Notes: a model not told the origin generated them from the sequence alone. A stretch of 64,000 bases of DNA from Planktosalinus lacus (GCF_014640155.1 NZ_BMGK01000001.1:62001-126000); one strand, 5' to 3'; positions 35,090-44,498 are shown, counted from the stretch's first letter. Translations and numbers: made by a program.

Positions 35090-35953
35090 TTAAGAGTTAA
35101 AAAGTTCATTAAAAGTAAAACGCTCTTTGAGTCGCACTCCTTTTTCGGTGTGTTGCACAGTAATGATTTCCTGATGGGCATCATGTTCAAGGAACAGGTA
35201 AAAGTTTTCATCGGCAGCGCGATTTAAAAACTGTGCTTTTTCATCGAGTGTTAAAAGGGGGCGGGTATCATAACCCATCACAAAAGGCAGAGGAATATGA
35301 CCGGCAGTAGGCAAGAGGTCTGCCATAAAGCAGAGGGTTTTATCTTTGTATTTTAGCATGGGAATCATCTGTTTTTCAGTATGCCCATCTGCAAAAAACA
35401 CGCCAAAATCGAGTTCGCTATTCTCCTGAAAGATATTTCCGTTTTGATGAATAAAGTTTAGCTGTCCACTTTCTTGTATGGGAATGATATTTTCTTTTAA
35501 AAAGGACGCCTTTTCACGGGCATTGGGATTTGTTGCCCAGTTCCAGTGATTTTCATTGCTCCAGAATTTTGCATTCTTAAATGCAGGTTCATAAGCTGTG
35601 CGATTTTTATTCCATTGAATACTGCCACCACAGTGGTCAAAGTGCAAATGGGTTAAAAACACATCTGTAATATCATTACGATGAAAACCGATGTTTTTAA
35701 GGGAGTCGTCAAGATTGTGTTCTCCCCAACGATAGTAGTAACCAAAAAACTTTTCACTTTGCTTATCACCCATGCCGTTGTCTATGAGAATAAGTCGATT
35801 ACCCTCTTCAATCAATAAACAACGCGCTGCAATGTCAATCATATTATTGGCATCTGCGGGATTGGTTTTATTCCAAAGTGTTTTGGGAACTACACCAAAC
35901 ATGGCTCCTCCATCGAGTTTAAAATTTCCTGCTTCTATAGGATATAAAGTCAT
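35090..35953 (-). CDS. MBL-fold metallo-hydrolase
   Basis: This 287-residue protein carries the metallo-beta-lactamase signature THLHFDHCGG (HxHxDH) near residue 105, a downstream His in FADGHTEKQM and a further Asp (MADLLPTAGHIP). It has no signal peptide. Members include lactonases, glyoxalase II-like enzymes and other hydrolases; the substrate cannot be assigned. It is the first gene of the leftward hydrolase unit and starts at the ATG at 35953. Confidence 0.9.
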   Translation of the reverse strand: MTLYPIEAGNFKLDGGAMFGVVPKTLWNKTNPADANNMIDIAARCLLIEEGNRLILIDNGMGDKQSEKFFGYYYRWGEHNLDDSLKNIGFHRNDITDVFLTHLHFDHCGGSIQWNKNRTAYEPAFKNAKFWSNENHWNWATNPNAREKASFLKENIIPIQESGQLNFIHQNGNIFQENSELDFGVFFADGHTEKQMIPMLKYKDKTLCFMADLLPTAGHIPLPFVMGYDTRPLLTLDEKAQFLNRAADENFYLFLEHDAHQEIITVQHTEKGVRLKERFTFNELFNS

Positions 35954-36075
35954 ATCAATTTTTTAAAAGGTTGCAAATTAAGAAATGCCTTTCATTTTTG
36001 TAAATCTAAGCTCTTGATTTGGGGGATTTTTAACAAATAATATGGTACACGAAAACTGCTTTGGAATACGTTATA

Positions 36076-36083
36076 TATATTTG
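36076..36083 (+). promoter_or_regulatory. Candidate -7 box for the first micro-lipoprotein
   Basis: TATATTTG matches the -7 consensus and lies 19 bp before the ATG at 36103. A TTTG at 36060-36063 is too close (12 bp) to be a standard -33 element. Confidence 0.4.
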
Positions 36084-36102
36084 ATGCTGAAAACTCACTT
36101 TT

Positions 36103-36324
36103 ATGAAACAATTTTTTTCACTCGCCGGAATCTCATTTCTTTTTTTCATTTCGTGTAAAAGCGATGACACACCTGAGTGTAGAAGTTGTAGTTCAGAGCT
36201 TACTTCGACGTTCAACCTTTGCAAAGAAAGTAATGGAAATGCATCAGTTAATGGAGAAGACACTGGCGTGAGTTATGCCATATATCTTGATGGTTTGGTT
36301 GCTGAAGGAGTTTCTTGTAATTGA
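36103..36324 (+). CDS. Small Cys-rich lipoprotein, probably surface-exposed
   Basis: This 73-residue protein has a clear lipoprotein signal (MKQFFSLAGISFLFFISC; lipidated Cys18). The mature peptide is only about 55 residues and carries four further Cys (26, 29, 40, 72), enough for two disulfides. The residues after the lipidated Cys (KSDD) resemble the acidic lipoprotein export signal used for surface display in Bacteroidota. No family with known function is recognised. A second small lipoprotein with the same plan follows 82 bp downstream, so they form a tandem pair. Confidence 0.75.
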   Translation: MKQFFSLAGISFLFFISCKSDDTPECRSCSSELTSTFNLCKESNGNASVNGEDTGVSYAIYLDGLVAEGVSCN

Positions 36325-36406
36325 GAATGATTCTAAAAGAGGGATTTGTATTTAATTTTCTAAAAATTAGTTTCATATTGCCATAAACTAAATAACAAAA
36401 ACAATT

Positions 36407-36667
36407 ATGAAACAACTAATTTTATCTATCGCAGCTGTTGCTGTATTTTCATTTACATCCTGTTCAAGTGATGATGACGGTGGCACAAGCTGTGAGCAAT
36501 TGCTAATTAACCTTAACGCTGCTGCTGAAGCTTGGATTCAAAACCCTGAATCGCAGTCACATTGTAACGATTACAGAGCGTCCATAGAGGCCTTTATGGG
36601 TAGAGAATGTACTGGAAGCGATGCGTATGCATCACTTTTAGCTGAATTGAGTTGTTCTGATTTGTAA
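36407..36667 (+). CDS. Small Cys-rich lipoprotein, second of a tandem pair
   Basis: This 86-residue protein begins with a lipoprotein signal (MKQLILSIAAVAVFSFTSC; lipidated Cys19) followed by SSDDD, an acidic stretch typical of surface-export signals. The mature part is helical, Ala-rich and carries four Cys (29, 53, 68, 83). It shares the size, signal and four-Cys plan with its neighbour but little other sequence, so common ancestry is uncertain. Similar small lipoproteins occur in Bacteroidota; I know of no function. A strong terminator follows. Confidence 0.78.
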   Translation: MKQLILSIAAVAVFSFTSCSSDDDGGTSCEQLLINLNAAAEAWIQNPESQSHCNDYRASIEAFMGRECTGSDAYASLLAELSCSDL

Positions 36668-36695
36668 TTTCAATTAAAAATAAGAACTTAATATT

Positions 36696-36742
36696 AACCC
36701 TAAACTTATATTAAAAATATAAAGTTTGGGGTTGTTTTTTTA
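36696..36742 (+). terminator. Intrinsic terminator after the micro-lipoprotein pair
   Basis: A long hairpin pairs AACCCTAAACTTATAT (36696-36711) with ATATAAAGTTTGGGGTT (36717-36733), with one bulge and one G-T pair, and is followed by a T-run that overlaps the stop codon of the convergent lepA. Confidence 0.7.
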
Positions 36743-38536
36743 ATCATTCAGCTTCAGTACAGCCATAAATGCTTGTTGCGGTATTTCCACATTCCCCACC
36801 TGGCGCATGCGTTTTTTACCCTTTTTCTGTTTTTCAAGCAGTTTTCGCTTACGCGAAATATCCCCTCCATAACATTTTGCAGTTACGTCTTTTCGCAATG
36901 CTTTGATTGTTTCTCTAGCAATAATTTTTGACCCAATAGCCGCCTGAATGGGAATATCAAACTGTTGTCTAGGGATGAGTTCTTTCAGTTTTTCACACAT
37001 TTTTTTTCCGATATTATGTGCATTATCAACGTGAATTAAGGAAGACAGGGCATCCACAGTTTGAGCATTTAAAAGTATGTCAACCCGCACCAGTTTTGAT
37101 GCCCGCAAACCAATGGGTGAATAATCAAAAGAGGCATATCCTTTTGATACTGTTTTTAATCGATCATAAAAATCAAATACAATTTCAGCCAAAGGCATAT
37201 CAAAAGTTAATTCAACTCGCTCAGGTGTTAAATAAGTTTGATTGGTAATCATTCCTCTTTTTTCGATACACAATGACATCACGTTGCCTACAAAGTCTGA
37301 TTTTGTAATGATTGTTGCTTTGATATAAGGTTCCTCAACACGATCAAGGCTAGAAGGGTCTGGAAGATCTGAGGGATTGTTAACAATAATAATGTCATTG
37401 GGATTTTTTGTTGAAAAAGCATGGTAAGACACGTTGGGAACAGTAGTAATTACGGTCATGTCAAACTCACGTTCCAATCTTTCCTGAATGATTTCAAGAT
37501 GCAGCATTCCGAGAAAACCACATCTGAATCCGAAGCCAAGTGCGGCAGAGCTTTCGGGAATAAACACTAAAGAGGCATCGTTGAGTTGTAGTTTTTCCAT
37601 CGAAGACCTGAGTTCTTCATAATCTTCTGTGTCAACAGGATATATACCGGCAAAAACCATTGGTTTTACATCTTCAAAACCTGAAATAGGGTTTTTAGTT
37701 GGGTTTGCAGCATCTGTTATGGTATCACCCACTTTTACTTCACGTGCGTCTTTGATACCGGTGATAAGGTAGCCCACATCGCCGGCTTTAATTTCACTTT
37801 TTGGCGCTTGTTTTAGTTTTAATGTGCCCACTTCATCTGCATTGTAAGTATTTCCGGTGGCAACAAATTTAATTTTTTGACCCTTTTTAATACTGCCATT
37901 AATCACCCTAAAAATGGTTTCCACTCCTCGAAATGGATTGTAAACAGAGTCAAAAATCAAAGCTTGAAGGGGTTCATCTGGGTTACCTTTTGGAGCAGGG
38001 ACGCGTTCAATAATCGCAGCAAGTATTTCATCAATTCCCAGGCCTGTTTTTGCGCTTGCAGGGATAACGTCTTCAGTTGCACAACCCAAGAGTTCCACAA
38101 TATCTTCAGTAACCTCCTCAGGGTTTGCACTAGGTAAATCAACCTTGTTTAAAACAGGAATGATTTCAAGGTCATTTTCTAAAGCCAGATATAAATTTGA
38201 TATGGTCTGTGCCTGTATACTTTGTGCAGCGTCCACTATGAGTAATGCCCCTTCACAAGCAGCAATCGATCTTGAAACCTCATAGGAAAAGTCCACGTGT
38301 CCTGGAGTATCAATTAAATTTAAAATGTAATTTTCTCCTTTGTATGTATACTCCATTTGAATGGCGTGACTTTTTATGGTGATTCCACGTTCACGTTCCA
38401 AATCCATACTGTCAAGTAATTGCTCCTGTTTTTCACGAGAGGTAACAGAACCTGTGGCGTCCAAAAGCCTGTCTGCTAAAGTGCTTTTACCGTGATCAAT
38501 ATGTGCAATGATGCAAAAGTTTCTAATATTTTTCAT
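36740..38536 (-). CDS. lepA: Elongation factor 4 (LepA)
   Basis: This 598-residue translational GTPase acts on stalled or misplaced ribosomes. The G motifs are AHIDHGKST near residue 12, DTPGHVDF near 77 and NKVDLP near 131. The LepA-specific C-terminal domain ends with the typical basic stretch ([21 protein letters not shown]). The length matches the family exactly. The start is the ATG at 38536; a minus-strand TATATTTG box at 38575-38568 is a possible -7 element. The gene stands alone between the micro-lipoproteins and the barrel receptor. Confidence 0.98.
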   Translation of the reverse strand: MKNIRNFCIIAHIDHGKSTLADRLLDATGSVTSREKQEQLLDSMDLERERGITIKSHAIQMEYTYKGENYILNLIDTPGHVDFSYEVSRSIAACEGALLIVDAAQSIQAQTISNLYLALENDLEIIPVLNKVDLPSANPEEVTEDIVELLGCATEDVIPASAKTGLGIDEILAAIIERVPAPKGNPDEPLQALIFDSVYNPFRGVETIFRVINGSIKKGQKIKFVATGNTYNADEVGTLKLKQAPKSEIKAGDVGYLITGIKDAREVKVGDTITDAANPTKNPISGFEDVKPMVFAGIYPVDTEDYEELRSSMEKLQLNDASLVFIPESSAALGFGFRCGFLGMLHLEIIQERLEREFDMTVITTVPNVSYHAFSTKNPNDIIIVNNPSDLPDPSSLDRVEEPYIKATIITKSDFVGNVMSLCIEKRGMITNQTYLTPERVELTFDMPLAEIVFDFYDRLKTVSKGYASFDYSPIGLRASKLVRVDILLNAQTVDALSSLIHVDNAHNIGKKMCEKLKELIPRQQFDIPIQAAIGSKIIARETIKALRKDVTAKCYGGDISRKRKLLEKQKKGKKRMRQVGNVEIPQQAFMAVLKLND

Positions 38537-38567
38537 ACAAAATGTAACTGCCGTCTTTATGAATCTG

Positions 38568-38575
38568 CAAATATA
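38568..38575 (-). promoter_or_regulatory. Candidate -7 box for lepA
   Basis: The minus strand reads TATATTTG about 31 bp upstream of the lepA ATG. No -33 TTTG occurs at the expected spacing. Confidence 0.35.
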
Positions 38576-38767
38576 ATTGATTTACCCTTCATCTATATCA
38601 TAAATCAATTTTAAACCCCGTGTTTGTCATTTAACAAAAAAAAACGTCATTTGTCGTTGTTTATTGGGATATTTTTAACAAATTTGTAGGGTATTTAAAT
38701 ATCGCTTTTTAGTTTTCCCCAAACATATTTTAATTTTATAGGTTTCCTCAAAAGTTTGGAAAGTATA

Positions 38768-41170
38768 ATGACTAAAACACTTATTTTTTTTCTTTTTTCG
38801 GTGTGTACTTTATGTTCTCAAGAGTACACTTTAAACGGTAAGGTTTTAAATCACGAAAATGAACCTATCTCATTTGTGAGTATTTTATTACTTAAAAAAG
38901 CAGATTCAACTTTTTTTTCAGGCACAGCTACAGAAGAAAATGGAAACTTTTCTATCCAAAACATACCTAAAGGAGTTTACACTTTAAAAGCCAGCTTTAT
39001 TGGGTTTAAAGAGTTTTATTTTGATGTTGATATAGACTCTAACCTTGATTTGGGAACACTTATCTTAAAAGAAGGTTCTGAAAATCTTGATGAAGTCACA
39101 TTGAATGTGCACAAGCCCATCATCCAAAGAGATCCTGATAAATTAATTTTTAATGTTGAAAACAGTTCAGTTTCTTCTGGAAGCACTTGGGAGATTTTAG
39201 GCAAAACACCCGGGGTAATTATTCAGCAAAATAGTATAACAATAAAAAATCAACCGGCAACGGTGTATATTAATGACCGAAAAGTAAATTTAAATTCAGA
39301 AGAATTGAAAAGCTTATTACAAAGTTTTTCTGGAAGCAATGTGAGCAGTGTTGAAGTAATTACAAATCCTTCAGCCAGGTATGATGCAGATAGTGGTATG
39401 GTTTTAAATATCGTCACCAGTAAAAGTATTATGCCCGGCTATAAGGGTGATATTTCTACAAATTACACACAAGCAATTTTTCCAAAATACAAATTTGGAA
39501 GCAGTCACTTTTTTAAAAACGAGCATGTTAATCTGTTTGTAGATTATAGTTATAGTAAAAGGAAGGAACATAAAAACGACCTGGGGGAAATCTCTTTCTT
39601 TGAACCCGATATGTCAGTAAATTCATTTTGGGAAACAGATTTTCAAAGAATCACACATAAAGACATTCACAATATAAATGCTTCCTTAGATTATTATTTG
39701 AGTCCAAAAACAACTTTAAACTTTACCAGCTTTGCTTCTTATGAGCCTAAGATAGAGTTTAATAACACCGAAACAGCAATAATATTTAGCCCTGAAAAAA
39801 CAGTTGATTCCTTGTTTGTGACTTCTAGTAATTTAGAGGCAGATAAGATGAACCTTGCATTTGATTTGTCGATAAATCACAACTTTAATGATAAAGGCAC
39901 CAAACTATCAACAAATGCTCATTATACAAACTTTGACTATAGTAACTTACAAAACTTAAATACAAACTATTTTTTGCCAAATGGAAACTTTTTAAATCAA
40001 AACAGCTTTTCAACAGATTCAGAGCAAAAGATAGATATTTTGGTTGGGCAGATTGATTTTGAAACAAAATTATTAGGAATCGCTCTAGAAACAGGATTAA
40101 AAGCCTCTTTTATAAATTCAAAAAGTGGCATAGACTTTTTTGATGTTCAGAACAATTCAAATCAAAACATTAGTTTTTTATCAGATAATTTTAAATATGA
40201 AGAAAAGGTGTATGCCGGTTATATTGGTTTGGCAAAAAACTGGGATAAATGGAGCGCTTTATTTAGCATTAGGGGAGAGCAAACCGAAACCAAAGGAAAT
40301 TCCATTGCTTTAGATCAGATAAGCATAAAAGATTATTTTGACTTTTTCCCAAATGTATCTTTAAACTATTCGCCCAACGGGAATCACTCAGTTACACTGG
40401 CCTATAAAAAGAGCATCACAAGGCCCAATTATGACCTTTTAAATCCATTTAGATATTATATAAACGAAAATAATTTCACCTCTGGAAACCCCCATTTAAA
40501 ACCATCCTTAACTGACAGATTCAGTATTTCATACCTTGTTGAAGGCGCCTTTGAGTTTGAATTTTACTACAGAACCACTGTAGACGATATTGAAGTGTTG
40601 GCTTTTCAAGATAATGCCAATAGGTTCTTAAACTCTGTTTCAGCAAACATGGAAGGGCGCAAAGGTTATGGACTAAACTTTAGTTACGCGACTTCAATAA
40701 GACCATGGTGGTTTTATAGCAATTATTTTGCTTTATTTCACGAAGAAAATTCTTTTCTAGCCATAGAAAGCAACAACCAAAAAGTAACTCTCAATTCCGA
40801 TGGTTTTTTTATCCAGCTTTACAATGGATTTACACTCTCCAAAGACAGGACGTTTACAGGTAATTTAACCTTTATACACCTTACAGGCATCGTTGCCGGC
40901 ACATATAAAATGAACTCTTTTTCTACCTTATCTTTAGGCTTAAGAAAAAGTTTATGGAATAACAGAGCCTCAATATCCATTTCTGCAAATGACCTATTTG
41001 ATACCACAAACAGAAAATTACAAACAGACTATTTAAACCAAAAAAACAGCTACTTTGCTAAGCTTGAAACACAATATGTTCAACTTGGTTTTATTTATAA
41101 TTTTGGAAACTTTAACCTCAATGAATCTTCAAGAGAAATTAGCAATGATGAGCGCAATCGCATTGACTAA
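38768..41170 (+). CDS. Outer-membrane beta-barrel family protein (TonB-dependent receptor-like)
   Basis: This protein of about 800 residues has a signal peptide (residues 1-18), a carboxypeptidase-regulatory-like domain (about 20-100) and a plug-like segment with INDRKVNL and EVITNPSARYDADSG (about 130-215). A large OMP_b-brl_3 barrel completes it. The architecture matches TonB-dependent receptor-like barrels of Bacteroidota, but no SusD partner or TonB box is obvious, so the substrate is unknown. I chose the ATG at 38768; the upstream in-frame TTG would add a non-signal leader. The gene is isolated between lepA and dus, with no sign of an operon. Confidence 0.87.
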   Translation: MTKTLIFFLFSVCTLCSQEYTLNGKVLNHENEPISFVSILLLKKADSTFFSGTATEENGNFSIQNIPKGVYTLKASFIGFKEFYFDVDIDSNLDLGTLILKEGSENLDEVTLNVHKPIIQRDPDKLIFNVENSSVSSGSTWEILGKTPGVIIQQNSITIKNQPATVYINDRKVNLNSEELKSLLQSFSGSNVSSVEVITNPSARYDADSGMVLNIVTSKSIMPGYKGDISTNYTQAIFPKYKFGSSHFFKNEHVNLFVDYSYSKRKEHKNDLGEISFFEPDMSVNSFWETDFQRITHKDIHNINASLDYYLSPKTTLNFTSFASYEPKIEFNNTETAIIFSPEKTVDSLFVTSSNLEADKMNLAFDLSINHNFNDKGTKLSTNAHYTNFDYSNLQNLNTNYFLPNGNFLNQNSFSTDSEQKIDILVGQIDFETKLLGIALETGLKASFINSKSGIDFFDVQNNSNQNISFLSDNFKYEEKVYAGYIGLAKNWDKWSALFSIRGEQTETKGNSIALDQISIKDYFDFFPNVSLNYSPNGNHSVTLAYKKSITRPNYDLLNPFRYYINENNFTSGNPHLKPSLTDRFSISYLVEGAFEFEFYYRTTVDDIEVLAFQDNANRFLNSVSANMEGRKGYGLNFSYATSIRPWWFYSNYFALFHEENSFLAIESNNQKVTLNSDGFFIQLYNGFTLSKDRTFTGNLTFIHLTGIVAGTYKMNSFSTLSLGLRKSLWNNRASISISANDLFDTTNRKLQTDYLNQKNSYFAKLETQYVQLGFIYNFGNFNLNESSREISNDERNRID

Positions 41171-41230
41171 CTTAACTTCAGCTATTTAAAATTCACTCAA
41201 AACATTTACCTTTACGGCCAAATTTGAACC

Positions 41231-42223
41231 ATGGCAAAGATTGGAAATATAGATGTTGGTGAATTCCCTTTACTACTTGCACCGATGGAGGATGTGAGCG
41301 ATCCGCCATTCAGGGCGCTTTGCAAAGAACAGGGTGCAGATATCGTTTTCACTGAATTTATTTCCAGTGAAGGGCTCATTCGTGATGCCGCTAAAAGTGT
41401 TATGAAGTTGGATATTTATGAAAAAGAACGCCCGGTGGGTATTCAAATTTTTGGTGCAAACCTGGAATCTATGATACAATCTGTTGAGATTGTTGAAGCC
41501 TCAGGGCCAGATATAATTGACATCAACTTTGGATGTCCTGTTAAAAAAGTGGTTTCAAAAGGAGCCGGTGCAGGAATTTTAAAAGATATCGACTTGATGG
41601 TTTCACTTACAGAAGCGATGGTAAAACATACTAAACTTCCAATTACTGTCAAAACAAGACTTGGTTGGGACGAAAATTCAATCAAAATAGTTGAAGTAGC
41701 TGAAAGATTACAGGATGTGGGGTGTCAGGCAATTTCAATTCATGGAAGAACGCGGGCACAAATGTATAAGGGTGAGGCCAATTGGGAGCCCATTGCAAAA
41801 GTAAAAAACAACCCCAGAATGCACATTCCTGTATTTGGAAATGGCGATGTTGACACACCCGAACGCGCCATGGAAATGCGTGATAAATATGGTTTAGATG
41901 GCGCTATGATTGGAAGAGCAAGCATTGGCTATCCATGGTTTTTCAGAGAAGTAAAACATTTCTTTAATACGGGAAGCCATCTGGCACCCCCCACAATGGA
42001 AGAACGTGTTTATGCTGCTAAAAGACATTTACAAATGGCGATTGACTGGAAAGGAGAAAAATTGGGGGTTTTCGAAACCAGAAGACACTATACTAATTAC
42101 TTTAAAGGAATCCCAAACTTTAAAGAATACCGAATGCAGATGGTAACCAGTGACGATGCTGCTTCAGTTTTTGAAGTATTTGAAGAAGCACTTGAAAAAT
42201 TTTACGACTATGAATTTTCTTAA
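41231..42223 (+). CDS. dusB: tRNA-dihydrouridine synthase (DusB-like)
   Basis: This 330-residue FMN enzyme reduces specific uridines in tRNA. It has the N-terminal PLLLAPMEDVSDPPFRALC signature and DINFGCPVKKVVSKGAGAG (the catalytic Cys of the Dus family, near residue 102). It also has TVKTRLGW and the SIHGRTRAQMYKG loop. The sequence fits the bacterial DusB group best, though DusA/C-type specificity cannot be excluded by eye. Its stop codon overlaps that of the convergent permease gene in a TTAA. Confidence 0.93.
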   Translation: MAKIGNIDVGEFPLLLAPMEDVSDPPFRALCKEQGADIVFTEFISSEGLIRDAAKSVMKLDIYEKERPVGIQIFGANLESMIQSVEIVEASGPDIIDINFGCPVKKVVSKGAGAGILKDIDLMVSLTEAMVKHTKLPITVKTRLGWDENSIKIVEVAERLQDVGCQAISIHGRTRAQMYKGEANWEPIAKVKNNPRMHIPVFGNGDVDTPERAMEMRDKYGLDGAMIGRASIGYPWFFREVKHFFNTGSHLAPPTMEERVYAAKRHLQMAIDWKGEKLGVFETRRHYTNYFKGIPNFKEYRMQMVTSDDAASVFEVFEEALEKFYDYEFS

Positions 42224-43416
42224 GAGATCAAACTGTTTTTGACCCGACTTGCCGCTATTTTGGAAGCTATAACACCCAAAACAATAATCGTAATTAAAAC
42301 AACCAAGACGTTTATTAGTTTAAGTTTTACAGGATAGGGAAGTGTTGATGTAATCATCACAAGGTCAAACTGAAGTTGTAAAAAGACAACTATGATTCCT
42401 AAAACAATCCCCAAAACCCCTCCCAAAACAGTCATAAAAACTCCTTGTAAATAAAATATTCTACGGATATCCCTTAAAGTGCTACCTAAATATTTCAGGG
42501 TTTTGATGTTGTGTTTCTTGTCAAGGATTATCATAATTATACTTGCTATGATATTAAAAATAGCAATGATAAGTACCAAAGTGAATATCAAATAAACAGC
42601 AAGGTTTTCTGTATTGAGCATTTTATACAGTGCATCGTTTTGTTGTATTCTGTTTTTAAACGTAAGGGGTTGGTCAAAAATGCTTTCCAATTGAGATATT
42701 ACCTCCTGCTCGGTAGTTTCGGACATTAGTTTGATTTCAATGGAGCTGAATTCCTCGTCAGAATAAGCAAGTAAGCCTTTAGCCAAATCAATATTTGAAA
42801 ACACAAATTTTGAATTGAGTTCTTCATTGACGTGATAAATTCCTGAGACAACAACCTTGGTTTTATTAAACGCCTGATTGGGATCTGTGATTTGACCAGT
42901 TCCGGGTTTGGGAACATAAATTTCCAGCAAGTCTGAATAATCATAAATACCCAGGCTTAATATTCTTGAGATTTCATTTCCAACAACCACTTCATTTGGG
43001 TTTTGAATCCAACCGCCAACAATCAGCGTGCTATCAATTGAATTAACTTTTTGAAAATTTTCATCAACACCTTTTATGTAAGAGATGTAGTTTTTTCCTT
43101 TGAAGGTTAAAAAAATGCGCTCTTCAATTACTTTTGAATAGGAATCCACACCGGTGATTTGAGTAAGTCTTTCATCTTGTTGTGGCGAAATACGAATGAT
43201 TTTTCCGGTTTCAGGAAGCACTTTTAAGTCTGAATCATAAACAGAGCTAAACTGAAGGCTAAAATCTTTTAAGCCTGAAAAACCTGAGAGCACTATGAAG
43301 AGTGACATAGCACCAACAACAACACCAGTTGCCGCAATAATTGTTATAATATTGATGGCATTGTTACTGCTTTGTGAAAATAAATACCGCTTAGCGATGT
43401 AAAAGGAAAACCTCAA
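42220..43416 (-). CDS. ABC transporter permease, LolC/LolE-FtsX type
   Basis: This 398-residue protein has one N-terminal membrane helix (about residues 22-45), a large periplasmic domain (about 50-260) and three C-terminal helices. That is the MacB/FtsX-like permease plan. The N-terminus FYIAKRYLFSQSSNNAINIITIIA is typical of lipoprotein-releasing permeases. It would extract lipoproteins from the inner membrane with an ATPase that is not encoded nearby. The gene starts 3 bp after the rbfA stop, so the two are co-transcribed. Confidence 0.9.
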   Translation of the reverse strand: MRFSFYIAKRYLFSQSSNNAINIITIIAATGVVVGAMSLFIVLSGFSGLKDFSLQFSSVYDSDLKVLPETGKIIRISPQQDERLTQITGVDSYSKVIEERIFLTFKGKNYISYIKGVDENFQKVNSIDSTLIVGGWIQNPNEVVVGNEISRILSLGIYDYSDLLEIYVPKPGTGQITDPNQAFNKTKVVVSGIYHVNEELNSKFVFSNIDLAKGLLAYSDEEFSSIEIKLMSETTEQEVISQLESIFDQPLTFKNRIQQNDALYKMLNTENLAVYLIFTLVLIIAIFNIIASIIMIILDKKHNIKTLKYLGSTLRDIRRIFYLQGVFMTVLGGVLGIVLGIIVVFLQLQFDLVMITSTLPYPVKLKLINVLVVLITIIVLGVIASKIAASRVKNSLIS

Positions 43417-43419
43417 CGG

Positions 43420-43812
43420 TTATGATTTTTTTCTTTTATCTAACAAGTCTGGATTGTCGATTGGGTTTTCTTCACCTTTAACAGCTTTGTCAATTTTATC
43501 AATATAGTCCAGGGAGTCATCGTTGTAAAATATAAGTTCAGGCATGCGTCTTAATTGGTTTTTTGTAAGCTGAGCGGTCTGATGTTTTATTTTGTGTTTT
43601 ACCTCATTAATTTCGTTTACAACTGAAACCGCATGTGCTGAAGGAAACACACTCACATATACTTTTGCAATTGATAGATCTACGGTTACCTGAACTTTTG
43701 AAACTGAAATCAAAATTCCTGTTTGCCCAGAATCTATCAAGGCTTTTTGAAGAATTGAAGCTAAATCGTTTTGTAAAACCCCCGCAATCTTTTTTTGTCT
43801 GTTACTTTCCAT
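43420..43812 (-). CDS. rbfA: 30S ribosome-binding factor RbfA
   Basis: This 130-residue protein has the KH-like RbfA fold and assists late 16S rRNA maturation. Visible features are the N-terminal SNRQKKIAGVLQNDLASILQ helix, the beta strand KVQVTVDLSIAKVYVSVFP, and RRMPELIFYNDDSLDYIDKI near the C-terminus. It precedes a LolC/E-type permease gene by 3 bp and is divergent from the methylmalonyl-CoA epimerase gene. A minus-strand TACTTTTG box (43824-43817) ends just before the ATG. Confidence 0.93.
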   Translation of the reverse strand: MESNRQKKIAGVLQNDLASILQKALIDSGQTGILISVSKVQVTVDLSIAKVYVSVFPSAHAVSVVNEINEVKHKIKHQTAQLTKNQLRRMPELIFYNDDSLDYIDKIDKAVKGEENPIDNPDLLDKRKKS

Positions 43813-43816
43813 TTTA

Positions 43817-43824
43817 CAAAAGTA
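43817..43824 (-). promoter_or_regulatory. Candidate -7 box abutting the rbfA start
   Basis: The minus strand reads TACTTTTG, matching TAnnTTTG, and ends 4 bp before the rbfA ATG. If used, the transcript would be leaderless or nearly so. Confidence 0.3.
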
Positions 43825-43872
43825 CTATATTTAAAGATTATCTTACTTTTACAGAGTGAAAATTACTTAATT

Positions 43873-44280
43873 ATGAATAAAATAGAACATATTGGGATTG
43901 CTGTAAAAAACCTTGAAGAATCTAACAAAACTTATGCAGCATTATTGGGAACTACACATTATAAAATTGAAGAAGTAGCAAGCGAGCACGTAAAAACGTC
44001 GTTTTTTAAAGTTGGCGAAAGTAAAATTGAATTACTGGAGGCATTAAACCCCGAAAGCCCGATTGCAAAATTTATTGAAAAACGAGGAGAAGGAATCCAT
44101 CACATTGCATTTTACGTAGATGATATAAATAAAGAGTTAAAACGCTTAAAGGAGGAAGGTTTTGTAGCTTTAAACGAGATTCCAAAAAAAGGAGCTGATA
44201 ATAAGTTGGTTGCCTTTTTACACCCAAAATCAGTAAACGGAGTTTTGGTTGAGCTTTGCCAAGAAGACACAAATGTTTAA
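43873..44280 (+). CDS. mce: Methylmalonyl-CoA epimerase
   Basis: This 135-residue vicinal-oxygen-chelate enzyme interconverts the (R)- and (S)-forms of methylmalonyl-CoA. The N-terminus MNKIEHIGIAVKNLEES supplies the first His ligand. GEGIHHIAFYVDDI provides the second metal site and NGVLVELCQ the final Glu. The length and motif order are diagnostic. I chose the ATG at 43873, since an upstream extension would be atypical and would overlap rbfA. The mutase genes are not in the window. A GTTTGC/GCAAAC hairpin lies just after the stop. Confidence 0.93.
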   Translation: MNKIEHIGIAVKNLEESNKTYAALLGTTHYKIEEVASEHVKTSFFKVGESKIELLEALNPESPIAKFIEKRGEGIHHIAFYVDDINKELKRLKEEGFVALNEIPKKGADNKLVAFLHPKSVNGVLVELCQEDTNV

Positions 44281-44284
44281 AAAA

Positions 44285-44317
44285 GTTTGCTACATAAGCA
44301 AACTAGTTTTAAATTTG
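44285..44317 (+). promoter_or_regulatory. Candidate promoter for the CAU tRNA, with overlapping inverted repeat
   Basis: TTTG (44286-44289) is followed after 20 bp by TAAATTTG (44310-44317), a good Bacteroidota promoter. The -33 element sits inside the inverted repeat GTTTGC-N7-GCAAAC (44285-44303), which could also be a weak terminator for the upstream gene. The tRNA begins about 105 bp downstream. Confidence 0.5.
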
Positions 44318-44424
44318 CCGTCACATTAAAGAAACCTTATTTTTAAATCCCTTGTTTTACTAAATAAAACACAAGCCTAACAAGAGTGTTATAAAATAAA
44401 AGTTCTCAAAAAAACAATCAAAAA

Positions 44425-44498
44425 GGTCCCATAGCTCAGCTGGTTAGAGCACCTGACTCATAATCAGGGGGTCCATGGTTCGAGCCCATGTGGGACCA
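44425..44498 (+). tRNA. tRNA with CAU anticodon (elongator Met or lysidine-type Ile)
   Basis: The 74-nt cloverleaf has acceptor GGTCCCA/TGGGACC, D-arm AGCTCAGCTGGTTAGAGCA, anticodon stem CCTGA/TCAGG around the loop CTCATAA (anticodon 44459-44461), a T-arm with GGTTCGAGCC and discriminator A. It is not the initiator, because the first pair is G-C and the stem lacks three consecutive G-C pairs. Met elongator and Ile2 (lysidine) cannot be separated by eye. CCA is not encoded. Confidence 0.9.
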
